From Holothuria scabra (lineage: Eukaryota > Echinodermata > Holothuroidea > Aspidochirotida > Holothuriidae), in assembly GCA_037179385.1 (NCBI GenBank), contig CM074179.1, forward strand, positions 7,440,001-7,504,000: a stretch of DNA of 64,000 nt. The letters run 5' to 3'. The notes under the pieces are model-generated. The model was given only the letters and a program-made list of their open reading frames with translations. It was not told the DNA's origin and searched no databases. The position numbers were made by a program, and so were the translations under genes. Position 1 is the stretch's first letter. Every line of letters starts with the position of its first letter. Of the stretch, positions 10,301 through 21,190 are shown piece after piece.

Positions 10301-12640
10301 CACACACGCTGTATACACTCTTCAATTAAAGCGTACCCCCACTTTTAATACCTCTAAGAATCACTCTTTTTTAAAGACCGACCAACTTAATTTGAAGTGT
10401 AAAATTTCCATTAAATAATGATTCTTCTCATTCCTTTAGGGTGAGTCTTAAAGTTAAGTCCGTCCCTAATTTTATGCTTTTGAATTTAGCAAATAGAAAA
10501 CGTATGATAAAATTCGGACTTTTTGACCCATCCTCCTCAGTCTCTGCCTTATTACATTTTATCTCCTCAGGAAGGAAATGAAGCACAAGCACTATACACT
10601 TGATACAGACAGCTTTCACATCTGACTAATTAATTGACAGTAGCAGATATACCAAAATAAGTCACGTGCCACAGGAAGGTTAGTTAGCAAACCTCCCAAG
10701 TATGTATAAATTGGCAAAAATTGCTTTCCACGCAGTGTGGACAACGTACAATTATGTCAGCATCACTTGAGGTAACAGCTTATGTATAACAAAGTCGGAT
10801 ATCAGTTATACCCAACACTGCCTTTGATCGTATGGGATGTCTTTGTTCAATTCTTAAAAAAAAACAAAGTCACAGCAAGTGTTTTCTATATAGCAAAATG
10901 TCAAATCTTCTATTTATTCTTAATTACAGGTATTGATGCATACGTAGGTTTACCGCCCCACCTTTACCACCGAGTCGGGAGAAATATTCTTGTCGGCTCC
11001 AGATGGAGAGATATTGTGTATGCAGTGTGGAATTTCCCATTTGCCAGAAATTCCATGATTGCCAAGATATTTGGGTCAAAAATACTAAAAGAATATACCG
11101 AAAATTTTGGTGAAATCACACAAGTAAGATACTGAACCTAACTTGGGTTACATCTTGGGTATTTTTTTAATACGAAGTGAAATCTGTTTTGGAGTATTTA
11201 TCAAAGGCTGTTGATGAGTAAGTCAGATAAAATAAGGTGTAAATTGCTCTCAGACTGGATTAAATACACAAAATGGAACTAATAGATCAAAGACAAAACT
11301 ATCTTGTGTATGTTAATGATTATTCATCTGCTCTGTAAAGAATTGAGATGCAGGAATATAGAAACTTTTTCAGCTTTCTCACTTTTATTTCAGATCTTAT
11401 TTTCATCCTCTTAGTCTTTTACATTATGATAAAATAATATCCTATTAATATAAGACAGTCTTCAAAAGGCAAGAGGATTTACCCATAATAATTTTGAAGC
11501 AACAGCTAAATCTTACAATGTTTTTTCCTGTCCTTTTTGTGGTATTTCGTAATATATATTTTAGGACATCATCATTGCACATTCCTGAGGTAGGCATACA
11601 GTAGGCCTATTTGCTTAACAGTAACTCCAAGTAAATTTCTCCTTTGAGGATAAGATATATTGTCACATGACTGTTAAGAGCCAATCGTGAAACAGGACAG
11701 TGTACTACAATTCTCTAAGTTGGGGTGACTACATTTTTTTTAAACAAAAAATAGTTTTGACATGATAGCGGCGTTTCTATGGCTGTATGTCCTTTAATAA
11801 AAACCAAAACTCTCTTTACAAACGTTTTATTGACTTTAAATAAATTATACCATTGCTTGCATAATTGTTGTGTTATTTTCTAAATATTTTAAATAGTACA
11901 ATAGGTTCACCGATCCAGATATTCTACAGATTGAGATTGCATCTGTGACTGGTATTGCTACTGCCAGAGGAGTAGCAAAGATGTTTGGTATCTTGGCAAA
12001 TGGCGGCAAATATGAGAACAAAACGTTGCTCTCTAGAACAATTATCGATGAATATGTTAATGACGATATGCCTCCAGCACCAGACTATTTACTCTATGGG
12101 CATCTTATGAGATGGAAATATGCCATGGATATCATACCGCAAGGAAACAAAGTGAGTTAAATGTTTTGAAAAACGATTCGGTGGCTTACACAAACTTTCA
12201 TATTTTATTACCAAGCCCTAACATTGGCATACCCGTTTCTACAATTTCATTTTTCTGTAAGATATTAATGTGTACCTTCCAAATTGTATTAAACCGAGCA
12301 GGGAACTTGTAGGACAACGACTTATCACCACTTATCACCGAATAATTGATACTTTTAATTTTTTTTTATCTCGAACATCTCAACCGGCAATTTTCATGCT
12401 GGTCCTTCACCTTTTCTCTTTATTTGTTTGTTTGTTTGTTTGTTTTTTCAGGCAGGGAATATGTTTGGCGCCCCTGGTTACGGTGGACAAGTAGGATACG
12501 CTGATCCAAACTTAAAGCTCGGATACGGATTTGTTAGTCTTTATGATGCACCAATGGGGCTTCAAATGAATGATCCAAGATTTCAACGTCTACAAGAGAG
12601 CGTTATAAAGGCAGTCAAGAGGAAGAAGGGTCTTGATTAA
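1156..12640 (+). CDS. Beta-lactamase-like serine hydrolase, copy 1 (7 exons, 437 aa)
   Basis: Join of 1156-1304, 2511-2674, 5080-5216, 9200-9425, 10930-11123, 11897-12151 and 12452-12640; all introns are GT-AG and all phases agree. The protein is 437 residues. Residues about 5-23 are hydrophobic and followed by a short Pro-rich stretch, consistent with an N-terminal membrane anchor or signal. The family is the penicillin-binding-protein-like serine hydrolases (Pfam Beta-lactamase; animal LACT/LACTB-like and bacterial EstB-like members). The nucleophile motif S-x-x-K is STTK at residues 101-104. A Tyr motif candidate is Y190 in GTKRGYHG, and the third-motif region is GAPGYGG at 381-387. Substrate is unknown; by family, an amide or ester hydrolase is expected. 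The start is chosen because the ATG leads directly into the anchor, as in copy 2. The third motif shows no Lys or His where one is common, so activity is not assured. Confidence 0.9.
1305..2510. other. Intron 1 of copy 1
   Basis: No exon is supported. Around 2112 there is a CAGTGGCGGCGCC sequence resembling a hAT-type terminus, followed by C-rich and G-rich runs to about 2340. I did not find a matching right end, so it may be a truncated element. Confidence 0.35.
2511..2674 (+). CDS. Copy 1 exon 2: catalytic S-x-x-K exon
   Basis: Encodes residues 50-104 plus one base. It contains [10 protein letters not shown] and ends with STTK, the nucleophile serine and general-base lysine motif of the family. 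The acceptor is TACTTGCAG. The donor GTTTGT is the least canonical of this gene and lies 10 bp before a hAT-type insertion at 2685. Confidence 0.92.
2685..4297. mobile_element. hAT-type non-autonomous DNA transposon A1
   Basis: The 1613-bp element lies in intron 2 of copy 1. It starts CAGTGGCGTAGCC and ends GGCTACGCCACTG, a perfect 13-bp terminal inverted repeat. It is flanked by the perfect 8-bp direct repeat TTGTTGCT at 2677-2684 and 4298-4305. An 8-bp target duplication and CAGTG-type ends fit the hAT superfamily. G-runs lie just inside both ends. No transposase reading frame is present, so it is non-autonomous. It contains two tandem copies of a ~335-bp internal module. Confidence 0.88.
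2791..3460. repeat. Internal ~335-bp tandem module (2 copies) in element A1
   Basis: The phrase CTAAGCGGAGC(G/C)CCACCATC recurs at 2791 and 3126, a spacing of 335 bp. Long near-identical sequence follows each occurrence, including the TTTAAAACCCCTCCAGATGG block. The second copy diverges at its end into the element's unique 3' part. Confidence 0.75.
4690..4800 (-). mobile_element. SINE tail fragment
   Basis: On the minus strand this resembles the body of the SINE copies at 26877-27000 and 54672-54760 (a block around ACTACAACTAG/GAGCCACAACT and GTAGGGAAA). It is degraded and lacks a tRNA-like head. Confidence 0.45.
5080..5216 (+). CDS. Copy 1 exon 3
   Basis: Encodes residues 105-150 (GIAALCMAILADR through ITVEQLLAHE). 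This is the helix after the nucleophile and the L-L-x-H segment typical of beta-lactamase-like hydrolases. The acceptor is ACACTATAG, the donor GTAACT, and the exon ends in phase 0. Confidence 0.9.
5344..7266. mobile_element. hAT-type non-autonomous DNA transposon A2
   Basis: A 1923-bp relative of A1 in intron 3 of the same gene and in the same orientation. It has the same CAGTGGCGTAGCC / GGCTACGCCACTG ends. Flanks AATGGGGC (left, one C before the element) and AATGGGAC (right) look like a decayed 8-bp target duplication. Its sequence is collinear with A1 except that it carries three tandem copies of the internal module instead of two, and it lacks some AT-rich sequence near the right end. Confidence 0.85.
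5439..6460. repeat. Internal 339-bp tandem module (3 copies) in element A2
   Basis: The CTAAGCGGAGCG phrase occurs at 5439, 5778 and 6117, exactly 339 bp apart. The second and third copies are nearly identical to each other, which suggests recent unequal exchange or slippage within the element. Confidence 0.8.
7632..7945. mobile_element. Foldback element with ~95-bp arms
   Basis: The left arm begins TTAGTCACTCTTTGATAGAG and the right arm ends with its complement at 7921-7945. The arms stay paired for about 95 bp. The centre (about 7776-7802) is itself a palindrome around GATCACTCTT..AAGAGTGATC. Many GAGTGA/TCACTC words make nearly the whole 310 bp self-complementary. Partial direct copies of the right end follow at about 7950-8000. 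No coding capacity is seen. Confidence 0.7.
8950..9128. mobile_element. Short MITE-like inverted repeat upstream of exon 4
   Basis: The left end (AGAGTGTTTTCACGTTACGT from 8953) is an inverted match to the right end (ACGTAGATGAAAACACTCC, about 9107-9125). The total is about 180 bp with no coding capacity. Target-site duplication is not clear. Confidence 0.55.
9200..9425 (+). CDS. Copy 1 exon 4: Tyr motif exon
   Basis: Encodes residues 151-225 plus one base. It contains W-x-PGT followed by RGYHG; Y190 is the candidate second-motif tyrosine. The acceptor is ATCTTTCAG and the donor GTATGT. A MITE-like inverted repeat (8950-9128) ends only about 70 bp upstream of the acceptor. Confidence 0.92.
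9426..10929. other. Intron 4 of copy 1
   Basis: AT-rich, with a poly-T run at about 9511-9530. I see no supported exon, RNA gene or recognisable transposon in it. Confidence 0.4.
10930..11123 (+). CDS. Copy 1 exon 5
   Basis: Encodes residues 226-290, from GIDAYVGLPPHLYHRVGRN to FGEITQ, the linker or cap-like middle region. The acceptor is TTAATTACAG, the donor GTAAGA, and it ends in phase 0. At the exon 4/5 junction copy 1 reads FGIDAY where copy 2 reads FEIDAY, because the split codon differs. Confidence 0.9.
11124..11896. other. Intron 5 of copy 1
   Basis: AT-rich intronic sequence with nothing recognised. Confidence 0.4.
11897..12151 (+). CDS. Copy 1 exon 6
   Basis: Encodes residues 291-375, starting YNRFTDPDILQIE. 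It includes [20 protein letters not shown], the conserved helix of class C-like hydrolases where the active-site fold is completed. The donor is GTGAGT. The acceptor is a weak TTTTAAATAG, but phase and alignment to copy 2 exon 6 fix it. Confidence 0.9.
12452..12640 (+). CDS. Copy 1 exon 7: C-terminus and stop
   Basis: Encodes residues 376-437 and TAA. It contains [16 protein letters not shown], the region of the third (K/H-x-G) motif, and ends with a Lys-rich tail (KAVKRKKGLD). The acceptor follows a (TTTG)n tract at about 12422-12444. No clear AATAAA was seen close downstream. Confidence 0.92.
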   Translation, partial: AGNMFGAPGYGGQVGYADPNLKLGYGFVSLYDAPMGLQMNDPRFQRLQESVIKAVKRKKGLD

Positions 12641-15060
12641 TATGAAAAAAAAAGGACTAATGTCAGAACCGAGAAAATGACAGTCACATGGTGCTTGCAA
12701 AATAGCTAATCACGTATACAGGCTAACTATGAGTGAAATGTTTCAGGAGCTATAACGTTTTAAATTCTGGATTTCCATTATTAATGTATTTATGTGCACC
12801 ATGGAGTTAGAAAACACATATAATTCTACTGTTGAAGACTGGTATGATGTAAAAACATGTGTTTTTACAGTGCGCAGTTATATAAAGGTTGATTAGAACA
12901 ACAGATGCACGGGTGCATGTTCCCATCCGTTTTTAGACATTCTAAAAATGAAAAATAATTTAAGAAATAACGAAAGGTAAAGAGAGCAGAGAAATTATAA
13001 GTTTTGAAATTTTGGAAAATAAGCAGTCTGAAGTAAAAGAAAATGCTATAAAACTACGAATATTTAAAGTAAAGAAAGTTTTTTGCTCGTTTCGTGCGCT
13101 AGCCACAATAACATGCAGTACTACAAATGGGTGGTGGCAGGAACAGTATGCTTGCTGCAATGTTGTTCCGTACTACCATGATATAGATTTCTTTCATGAA
13201 TGTCGATGTCGGAGGCGTGTCCTCTAACTTGTTCTGGGTGGAGGGTGGAGGGAACGACGACACGTCCACTTGCCTTCCTCTCACTTTATAACGAAAAATG
13301 ATGCATTCCAACGGCTTCTCACCACCTTCCCCAAATTCACCACACCTTTTGTGCTCCTCGCGCACCTTTTTAGTCAAGGGGTCTAAAAAGCAAAGTCGGC
13401 TAGTTAACTGGTCCACCCGAAGGTGCTTCAGTCCGACGCGCAACCGACTTCGTCGGCTGGGCAACCGATTTTAGTGGCAAGCAAGTGGGAGGAAAGTCGG
13501 AGTACCGGGAAAAAAACCCACTCACATCGAGCGGGACTTTAACCCATGCACATTTGAGACACATTGGTACACAGCAGCTGGAATAGACCACTCTGTCACT
13601 CGACGACCCTTTATTGTGTTGGTCTTAAATACACATTAATCACAAATAGTTTTCAAACTATGAGTTTTTCTTTTTTCGCAAATATTTTGCAAACTGTCAG
13701 AATTTCCCTGCGTTACTCTTGATTCTGGCCGTTTGTCAACTTGACAAAATGTATATTGATTAATTGAACGTAGTCCCCAGAAATTATTCCTAAACTAAAT
13801 TTTCGAAAACATATAGGCCTACTATTGCTTCTAAAAGCAACCATAAACATATAAGTTCGATGTAAAAAACTCAAACATTTAAAGATCCTGCTCCAGTTTC
13901 ATCTGGGCCTCTCCAGTGGGTCACCAAGTCTATGGAAGAAAATTTGAATCAGGTGGCCCCATTTTCAAAATCGAATATGATATTAGAATTGTTGAAATGA
14001 TTTCTTGCATGACATAGACTCCTTCTCTGTCTTTTTTTTTACATAAGCCTAAGAGGCAGGAAGCTGCAATGGGAGAGACTCTTGCCCGAAATTACAGCAA
14101 TATTTGAAATTCGGTCAAGAATGTGAGAAGAATTCGGTCATTTATTTGGGTTTTAAAAAATCGACGTAGGTTTAATTACCCGGAAAACTAGTAAGGGTGC
14201 CAAAAATTAAAAAATGAGCTTGAAAAAGAAAAAACAGTTTATCGTCGATAAACGTATTCGGATAGTTCAAAAATATTATTTGTGATATTTCCTTCACATT
14301 TTTGCATACAATGCCTCACAAAGGTCGAATATCCGATTTCTTACAAACAGTTGCCCAAGAAATTACAATAGCCTCATAAGTCTTCATGAAATATGGACCA
14401 TTTTAACCCATTTGGGAAGCATATGGCTCAAAAGCAAAAAAATCATTTTCAGTCTGTTTTTAAATCTTCTGCAAAACAGCCCCCTGAATTCTTTCCAAAA
14501 TTTTGTATGAAAGAAACGCTATTTTCAGAGTAAAATGTTGATGGAAAATAAAAATGTGAACAAAGGTTTGCGACACATTCGGACAGCTTATTAAAAAAAT
14601 TTTCCCAGACAACTTCATACCAAGTCTTGCAAAAATTTTGCCCGAAATGGCAAAATGTTCGGGATGAGGTTGAAAAAGTTCTGGAATATTTCTAATTGCC
14701 AAATTACATGGATGCATGGGGTGACCGTGTAAGAGTGTTCAGAATCATGGGATATTTCCATCAGTTTGACATCTACGTATACACTGCCTCCACAGCCAAA
14801 TTCGGTCAACTTTAATTAATTTCAGGTAAGCTGCTGCTTTTTACACATTATTGGGACTGTGATAGTCGAAAGAGTGAGAATGTCCTCATAAGTCCGAATT
14901 CATTCGAACCAATCTTTTCACAACGTGACGTATTTTCAAAAGGCGATGTAATTGGGGTTCGGCCAGTCACATAGAAAATTTCATCAATTCAGACCTTGCA
15001 ATTGAATCAGGAAGTTGTAAGAGACTCACTGATTAAATTCAGCCAAGAGTCGTAATAGAG
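12641..15060. other. Intergenic region after copy 1
   Basis: A slightly GC-richer block at about 13080-13600 has short open frames on the minus strand, none with recognisable motifs. The remainder has no supported feature. The 3' UTR of copy 1 must start here, but no clear AATAAA was found near 12640. Confidence 0.35.
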
Positions 15061-15070
15061 TAAAAACGCC

Positions 15071-15340
15071 AGCATGTTTAATATTCCGCTGTAAACCTGA
15101 AAACAGGTAATATACCTCTCAAGAGACTTCAGCATGTTTAATATTCCGCTGTAAAGTTGTTTCCTCCGAAAGGTACTACACCATTACATCTATTGGCAGT
15201 GGCTACAGGGGCCAAGAGGGGCATTCCCCCAGCTTTTGTCCTTGCCCCCCGTACCCCCCCCCCCCCCATCTCAGGAAGTTATGTCAGTCAGGAGTTTGTT
15301 AACCAATGAAAACAGGTAATATACCTCTCAAGAGACTTCA
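15071..15340. repeat. Interleaved local duplications
   Basis: AGCATGTTTAATATTCCGCT occurs at 15071 and 15131. A 34-bp segment containing ACAGGTAATATACCTCTCAA occurs at about 15098-15131 and 15307-15340. The second pair flanks a C-rich 175-bp insert, so this looks like an insertion or a two-step tandem duplication. Confidence 0.6.
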
Positions 15341-16867
15341 TTTTCCATCTAGAGATGATATGTTAAACCTCATAGCTTCTGGGGGTTTTGTCCCTTGAAC
15401 CCCCATCACAAGGAACAGGTGCCTTGGGCTCGGTTTTGCTCTGACCCCGCAAATTTTGCCCCCAACATATTATCATTTGCCCCTAGTTCTCTCCCCTCAG
15501 TTTTGACATTCTGGCGCCACCATTATCTATTGGTAGTGGTGACATTTTACCCGGGCCTCCTAAATATACAGCTAATGGAGGAAATCCGCCAAAAGCGAGA
15601 TCGTGTTTCTTTCGAACAGATTAGTAATTAATTAACAGAATAATACAGGCTTGGACATCATGCTTTTTCGTTTGGGGTCAATAGTAGGAATTATTACTAA
15701 TTAATAACATGAAAATATTATGGTAGTGGCCATGGTACGTTAGCTAGTAAGGTGGACTTTTTAACGACCCCTTTTCTAACCAACTGCTTTAAATCAGGCC
15801 GGCCATCAGGGACCTTTCGCCAGTTCAATGGCAGTATGTTCAATTTCTCTCCCAGGGTCTGTTATTTTATTCAGGTATACTTCGAAAAGTAAATGGGAAA
15901 ACATACACTTGCAGTTACCTCACTCTGGATTAGTGTAGTAGTTACCCTCGTGTCATGATTGCCTCTTGAGTTTGTCTTTTTCTTACGATTGTGGAATTTA
16001 CCAGGAGGAGCGTTAACTCATTGTTTCCCTTGAATATGCAATGTTAAAGTATCATCAGTGGAATATCATGAAAGATAGGCTTATAAAAGGAAGGGAAAAA
16101 GAATAAAACTTTAAGGTATAGCTGCTGTTTTAAAATAAGTTTTGTCGGGAGCTTCAGGTCACCCTTTCTAATTGCATGTCTAAGCTAGGTAAAACGATCA
16201 GCTACAAATTCTACAGTTTAGTAAATTATTATCGCATGATTTTCGAGAGCCATCCATGACACAGGGAACGGGTAGACTAGTACTAATTCAAATTCAGGCT
16301 TTGATCCACTCAGGAGTTTGAGGAATTAGGAAGGGGGAGTGTACACACACCTGTTTGCCAGGAAAGCGTCGGACAAGCGAGCGCCGACTGAATGCGCACC
16401 CATGATTGCACGATAAGGGAGGGTGTTGGGGCTCTCAACGAAGAAACTTTGAATTCTAGATGGGATAAAATGCGTTTAGTCACAATAAGATAAGTCTCAA
16501 AAGAAATAAAAAATCCGTACGTTGGTCATGGAAAATGCGGTTATCTTGACAATCGACGGAAGGGGAAGGGGATGCGCATTGCACGTGTGCGCGCCTCATC
16601 TGGATCCGCGGATGAAACTGTATGTATATCTCCTTTAAGCCTCCCATGTGAAGTTTAATCATGATTAGTTTTACTTAAAGTTACTGGCAAAAAATCTGGC
16701 ATGATTACTTTGCATTGACAAGGAAATTCTCAACTTACAGGTAAGGATGGAGATCGAGGACAACATGGCCCAGATCGACTCTAAAATAACGTACGTTACT
16801 ACTTCAAAGCGTCCGTCAGAGGATCAATGATAAAGTAGATTTTTAATTCACTTACCAATGGTACTAG

Positions 16868-19210
16868 TCTACTTCTTCTTCTTCTTCTTCTTCAATAAAG
16901 GTGACACATCCAAAGGACATTCTTTCACCACGCATGCGTCGAGAGGCTAAATATGCCCAGTAATATAGGTGATAGGGTCCTTATGGACAGAGGCAACCCT
17001 CATTACATTCAGGGGGAGATGATTCCAATCCTTAATGGTTCGAGGCAGGAAGCTAAATTTATAACAGTTAGTACTAGTATGTGGGAGACAGACATGAAGG
17101 TCATGCATTAAACGGGTTCTACGAGTAGGCCGCTGGAGACAATCAACAGGTAATTGAGCCAGGCCAAACATACCTTTGGAAAAAGGGATCAATCTACTTT
17201 TCCTCCGCCTTTCAGTTAAGGGCAGAGGGTTTAGTTCCTTAAGGAGCCTGGTCATTGAGCCTGGCTCCCTTGAATAGTCAGAGGCAATAAATCTAGCAGA
17301 CCGTTTTTGTATACTCTCAAGCTTGTCGCGCATGTAAACCTGGTGGGGGTCCCAAACACTACCGGCGTACTCCAGCACAGGCCGAAGGATTCCTTTATAA
17401 GCCATTAACTTGACATCACCAGGGCAGGAAGATAGATTTCTATACAAAATACCAAGAATCTTATTTCCCTTGTTACAGATGTTTTGAATATGCTTCTCCC
17501 AGTTCAGATCTTTAGTGATGGTAATTCCATGATACTTAATACTATCTACCCTCGGGAGCTCAATCCTATTTAGAACATACCTAAAAAGTATGGGACTTTT
17601 TTCCGAGCAAAAGTAATAACGCTACACTTAGTGGGCTGACTATCTCATTCCCCGCGTGGAAGCCCACAGCCCCAACTGCTTGATATCATTCTGAAGTTTA
17701 TGACAATCCTCATCGGACTCAATAATACGGTAACAGACACAATCATCTGCAAAAAGGCGAACCTTGGAGGAAACACCATCGACGATATCATTGATATGAA
17801 CCAAGAAGAGAATCGGTCCTAGGACAGACCCCTGGGGAACTCCAAACAGAACTTGCATCGGGGGAGACCGGGTTCCATTGACAACAACAGATTGTTTACG
17901 ATCAACAAGAAAGTCATCAACCCAACGAAGAATCTGATTTGAAACACCAAAGCCGTGTTCCCATTTGATCCAGGGAGGTGGATCTTGATCTACCGAGGTG
18001 GATCAACATCAGTTACCTTGATCGAGATCCGCGTTCCCATTTGAGTGAGCGCGGTAGATCAAACGTGTTTTATGAACACATTGGGCAAGCGCGAAAAAGG
18101 TCACCAATGTTTACAAGTCGGCCTGCTATGCATTTCGTATCGATGTATCACAAAAACATACATGAGTGTAACCGGAGATCCAGGGTCACTTGATCTACCG
18201 ATGTGTTCCCATTACAAACTTTGATCCAGCGCGGTGGATCTGATCTACCCCGAACGGTCGATCAAAATCGGTGGATCTTGATCTTGAGTGAGTGTTGTTG
18301 ATCTGCGTTCCCATTAGTGTTTGATCCACCTCGGTAGATCAAGATCCACCTCCCTGGATGAAATGGGAACACGGCTCAAGTGTATACAGCTTCATGAGGA
18401 ACAGTATCGAAGGCCTTCTCAAAATCCAAGATAAACACATCGATTTGTTTATGGGCATCAAGGGAGGAAGCCCAGTCCTCAATTATCGACACAAGTTGTG
18501 TTTCGCAACTATGAGACTTACGAAAGGCGTGTTGGGTGGGAGAGAGTAAGTTATGTATTTCAAAATGGTTCATAAGGTTTGAGGCAATAATATGTTCTAA
18601 CAATTTACAGCAGACACATGTAAGAGAAACAGGCCTGTAATTACAAGGTAGGGAACTGTCACCTTTTTTGAAAATAGGGCAAACATTTGCAGTCTTCCAA
18701 TCCTCTGGAATGCATCCTTTTGTAAGGGATTGCTGAAAGAGATGGCTTAGAACAGGTGCAAAATCAGTGGCAATCTCTCTCAGGACCCAGGGATGGATGC
18801 CATCTGGTCCCATGGCCTTATTGATTTTAAGACCATGCAGAAGCTTTTCAACGCCAAAGGTGGATATAGTTATATCACTCATTCTCTTACACGTGGGTCT
18901 GATGAGGGGAACAGTATGAAACACTGTTTTAGTAAATACACTACAGAACTGGTTATTGAGAGCACGAACTTTGTCCAAGACAGTGACAGCTAGCTTATCA
19001 TCGTTCTTAAGAGGGGGGAGAATATGCCTATCTTTCTTCTGACCATTAATATATCTCCAGAAGGGTTTGGCATCGGCTTTGATATCGCCGATCATTCCAT
19101 TGATGTACTTTTTATGGGAGGTGTGAATCTCTCTTTTGATACCTACTTGAAGAACCACCCTAACTTCGGGCAGGTTTGTCGTGAGAAGCGTGTTTATCAG
19201 ATTTCTGTAT
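16868..19210 (-). pseudogene. LINE (CR1/Jockey-like) reverse transcriptase remnant
   Basis: Three minus-strand segments encode consecutive parts of a non-LTR retrotransposon polymerase. 18376-19158 holds the fingers/palm part (MGPDGIHPWVLREI, CNYRPVSLT, DFEKAFDTVPH). About 17640-17950 holds GVPQGSVLGPILFLVHINDI and the catalytic FADD of the palm. 16947-17580 holds the thumb and C-terminal region (LEYAGSVWDP). The frame breaks near 17638 and again in an A-run near 17600, and a MITE splits it at 17951-18376. The 3' tail ends in TTTATTGAAGAAGAAG at about 16868-16900, a microsatellite tail typical of such LINEs. The 5' part (ORF1, endonuclease) is absent, so it is dead. Confidence 0.85.
17951..18376. 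mobile_element. MITE inserted in the LINE
   Basis: About 426 bp with ~55-bp nearly perfect terminal inverted repeats: it begins AGCCGTGTTCCCATTT and ends AAATGGGAACACGGCT. Inner GATCCACC/GGTGGATC words recur throughout. The LINE frame resumes on both sides (AFDTVPHEA, then FGVSNQILRWV), which shows the MITE arrived later. A possible 3-bp CAA duplication flanks it. There is no coding capacity. Confidence 0.85.
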
Positions 19211-20300
19211 AATGAAATTCTCTTCTAAAATGTAGACATATCCTTCTCGAAACATTGAAACTCTTCAGTACAAATACTTTTTAACTTTTATCAATAGCGC
19301 CGCTATTCACATTTCAGCCTGCAAAACAGACGAGTTACCTTCTCAATTTTATGACTACCTTTAAAGTGGAAACCATTTGCACGGCTTGTTACGCAGCACT
19401 GTGTTCGGCTCAGCGAAGGTAAATTTCAGCCGAGAGATTGAGACTTTATTGAACTGATTTTCAGTTTTATTCGTTACAATTTTCATGCCAACCTTTTCAA
19501 CCTGTCAAACAGGTAAAACAAAATTATTAAAGCAGTAGGCGGTGCCACGTTTTGGTTTGTACAATCATAACTTAAGGCCTGGACTAAGTTTGAGTACTTA
19601 CTGGTTCCACGAAATTTATAAAATTTTAGTTGTCAGGTTAAAGGCAGTCATTCGTCACCCTAAACTACAGTTTCAGTATGCATGTATCAAAACTCTCAAT
19701 TGGTACAGCTCTTTGATTGGCATCACATTCAAACAATGCATCATAGCTAAATTACACAGCATGGGCACTGAGAGTGTCTTGATTACACATTATATGGACT
19801 TGTATGGCCACTGGGAGAAGCCATAAAGCAATAAGCTAGGATTGTGTCTGGATAAAGATGAGTTTTAGATAAATGTGGGAGGGGCTAGCAGTAAGTAGGT
19901 TGGGAGAATTGGAACTGTTTGGGCGGATGATGAAAATATGCCTTTAAAGCCCTATTGTTTGTTGTTGGACTTGCTATTTTAAATAGTTTAGACTTCTTTA
20001 CAGTGCATATATTTATTTTTTACTAGGCTACTCATTTATCTGTTAAATTTGGGATCGGCTTAATGGATCCCTATTGTAGGCTGGGTTGTTCCTGTATTCG
20101 TAAGTCAAATTGGCTATGATGGATTCGGCAAGGCTGGTGGAAGCATGTTTGTGTCATCCATCACCAGGGTTCATTCTACTGATATAAAGAAATGCTGGCC
20201 TAGCTTGGCTAAGGTTTTGAGCCAGATTGAAGTGAGCACTAAACTTGCCAAGTTCCATTTTTCAGAAAAGTTTGTGGTTGCTTTCCAGCAGGCCTTGAAT
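19211..20300. other. Intergenic region
   Basis: No gene is supported. A segment at about 19840-19950 resembles segments at 22590-22690 and 33200-33320 (GTGTCTGGAT, AGTAAGTAGGTT(A/G)GGAGA, ACTGTTTGG blocks), a diffuse dispersed repeat. Confidence 0.4.
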
Positions 20301-20308
20301 TTTAGATT

Positions 20309-20720
20309 TTACAGGTCACCAGGTGTGCTACAGGTCACACCGGAAAGTACATTTGCCATACACCAAAGAATCATCCCAAGGTCAGGTGGAAGTGTCACAC
20401 CAGTTGTTGCAATTGTATGCCAACTATTGTAATTTTTCCTGTAGCAGCTGGGTACGCCATATGCCAAATTTGTTGGCGTACATTTCTGTATGCCAATTCT
20501 TTCTGTGAAAGGCCCTACTTTCCAGTGGGCTAGGTCACATTCCTCAGAAAAATAAGGAACAGGTGTACCATGTTATCCCTTTCATATATTAACCTGTGTT
20601 CCCGTTATTTTATCTAGCCTAGGTGTGCTAAAATCACACCTCTCACAGTGATTTGAGGGGAGTAATATGGTGTGCCATCACACTGACTCGCTTCAAAATT
20701 ATTGAAGGACTGCTTCAGGC
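20309..20720. repeat. Dispersed 'GTGTGCTA..TCACAC' repeat family
   Basis: Repeated phrases CAGGTGTGCTA, AATCACACCTCTCA, CAGTGATTTGAGG and TGGTGTGCCATCACAC are shared with 22160-22325 and 60370-60800. Internal GTGTG/CACAC complementarity suggests hairpins. The family could not be assigned. Confidence 0.5.
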
Positions 20721-20879
20721 AACCATTTCACTATTTTAGTTGTCCAGAAGGATGTCTGATACATACAGTATTGGATTCCTTGCTGAAGGCAGGCAAGGAT
20801 AAATGCAGTGGTGATGTTGTGCATGTGTGTGTGTGTATTTAATTATGTGTGTGTGACACTTGCTTGTAAAAACAATATC

Positions 20880-21190
20880 TCAAGAAGGGTACAGTATGTG
20901 TGACTATAATCTCATATTTGATGTGTACACTGGACCATACTGAGTAAATGATCCCTATTGTTTTTGGTGGAGGTCAAAGGTTATTTGGGGTCATGAGTGG
21001 TCAAATGGTAAAATTTTTAAAAATTTAAAAAAGTGTGACTATACATATTTGGTATGTGGGTTGGCCATTTTGAATAGATGATCCTTTTCCATTTTGGTGG
21101 AAGTCAAAGGTCATTTGGGGTCAAAAGAGGTTAAATGCTAAGTTCCTCCGAAATTTCTTGAAAACGTGTTATCTCAAGAAGGGTAATTTC
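20880..21190 (-). repeat. Fragment of the DR1-bearing repeat family
   Basis: Two modules on the minus strand of the family best seen at 52200-53780. They share GATCCCTATTGTTTTTGGTGG, then AGGTCAAAGGTTA (20971) or AAGTCAAAGGTCA (21111), followed by TTTGGGGTCA. Spacing of the two modules is about 140 bp. Confidence 0.7.

Noticed and set aside
13080..13600. GC-richer block with minus-strand frames of 63-121 residues
   Set aside because: No motif, no splice context and no similarity to the neighbouring genes.
20830..20860. Z-DNA or regulatory GT repeat
   Set aside because: A short (GT)n run within a degraded dispersed repeat; common and not informative.
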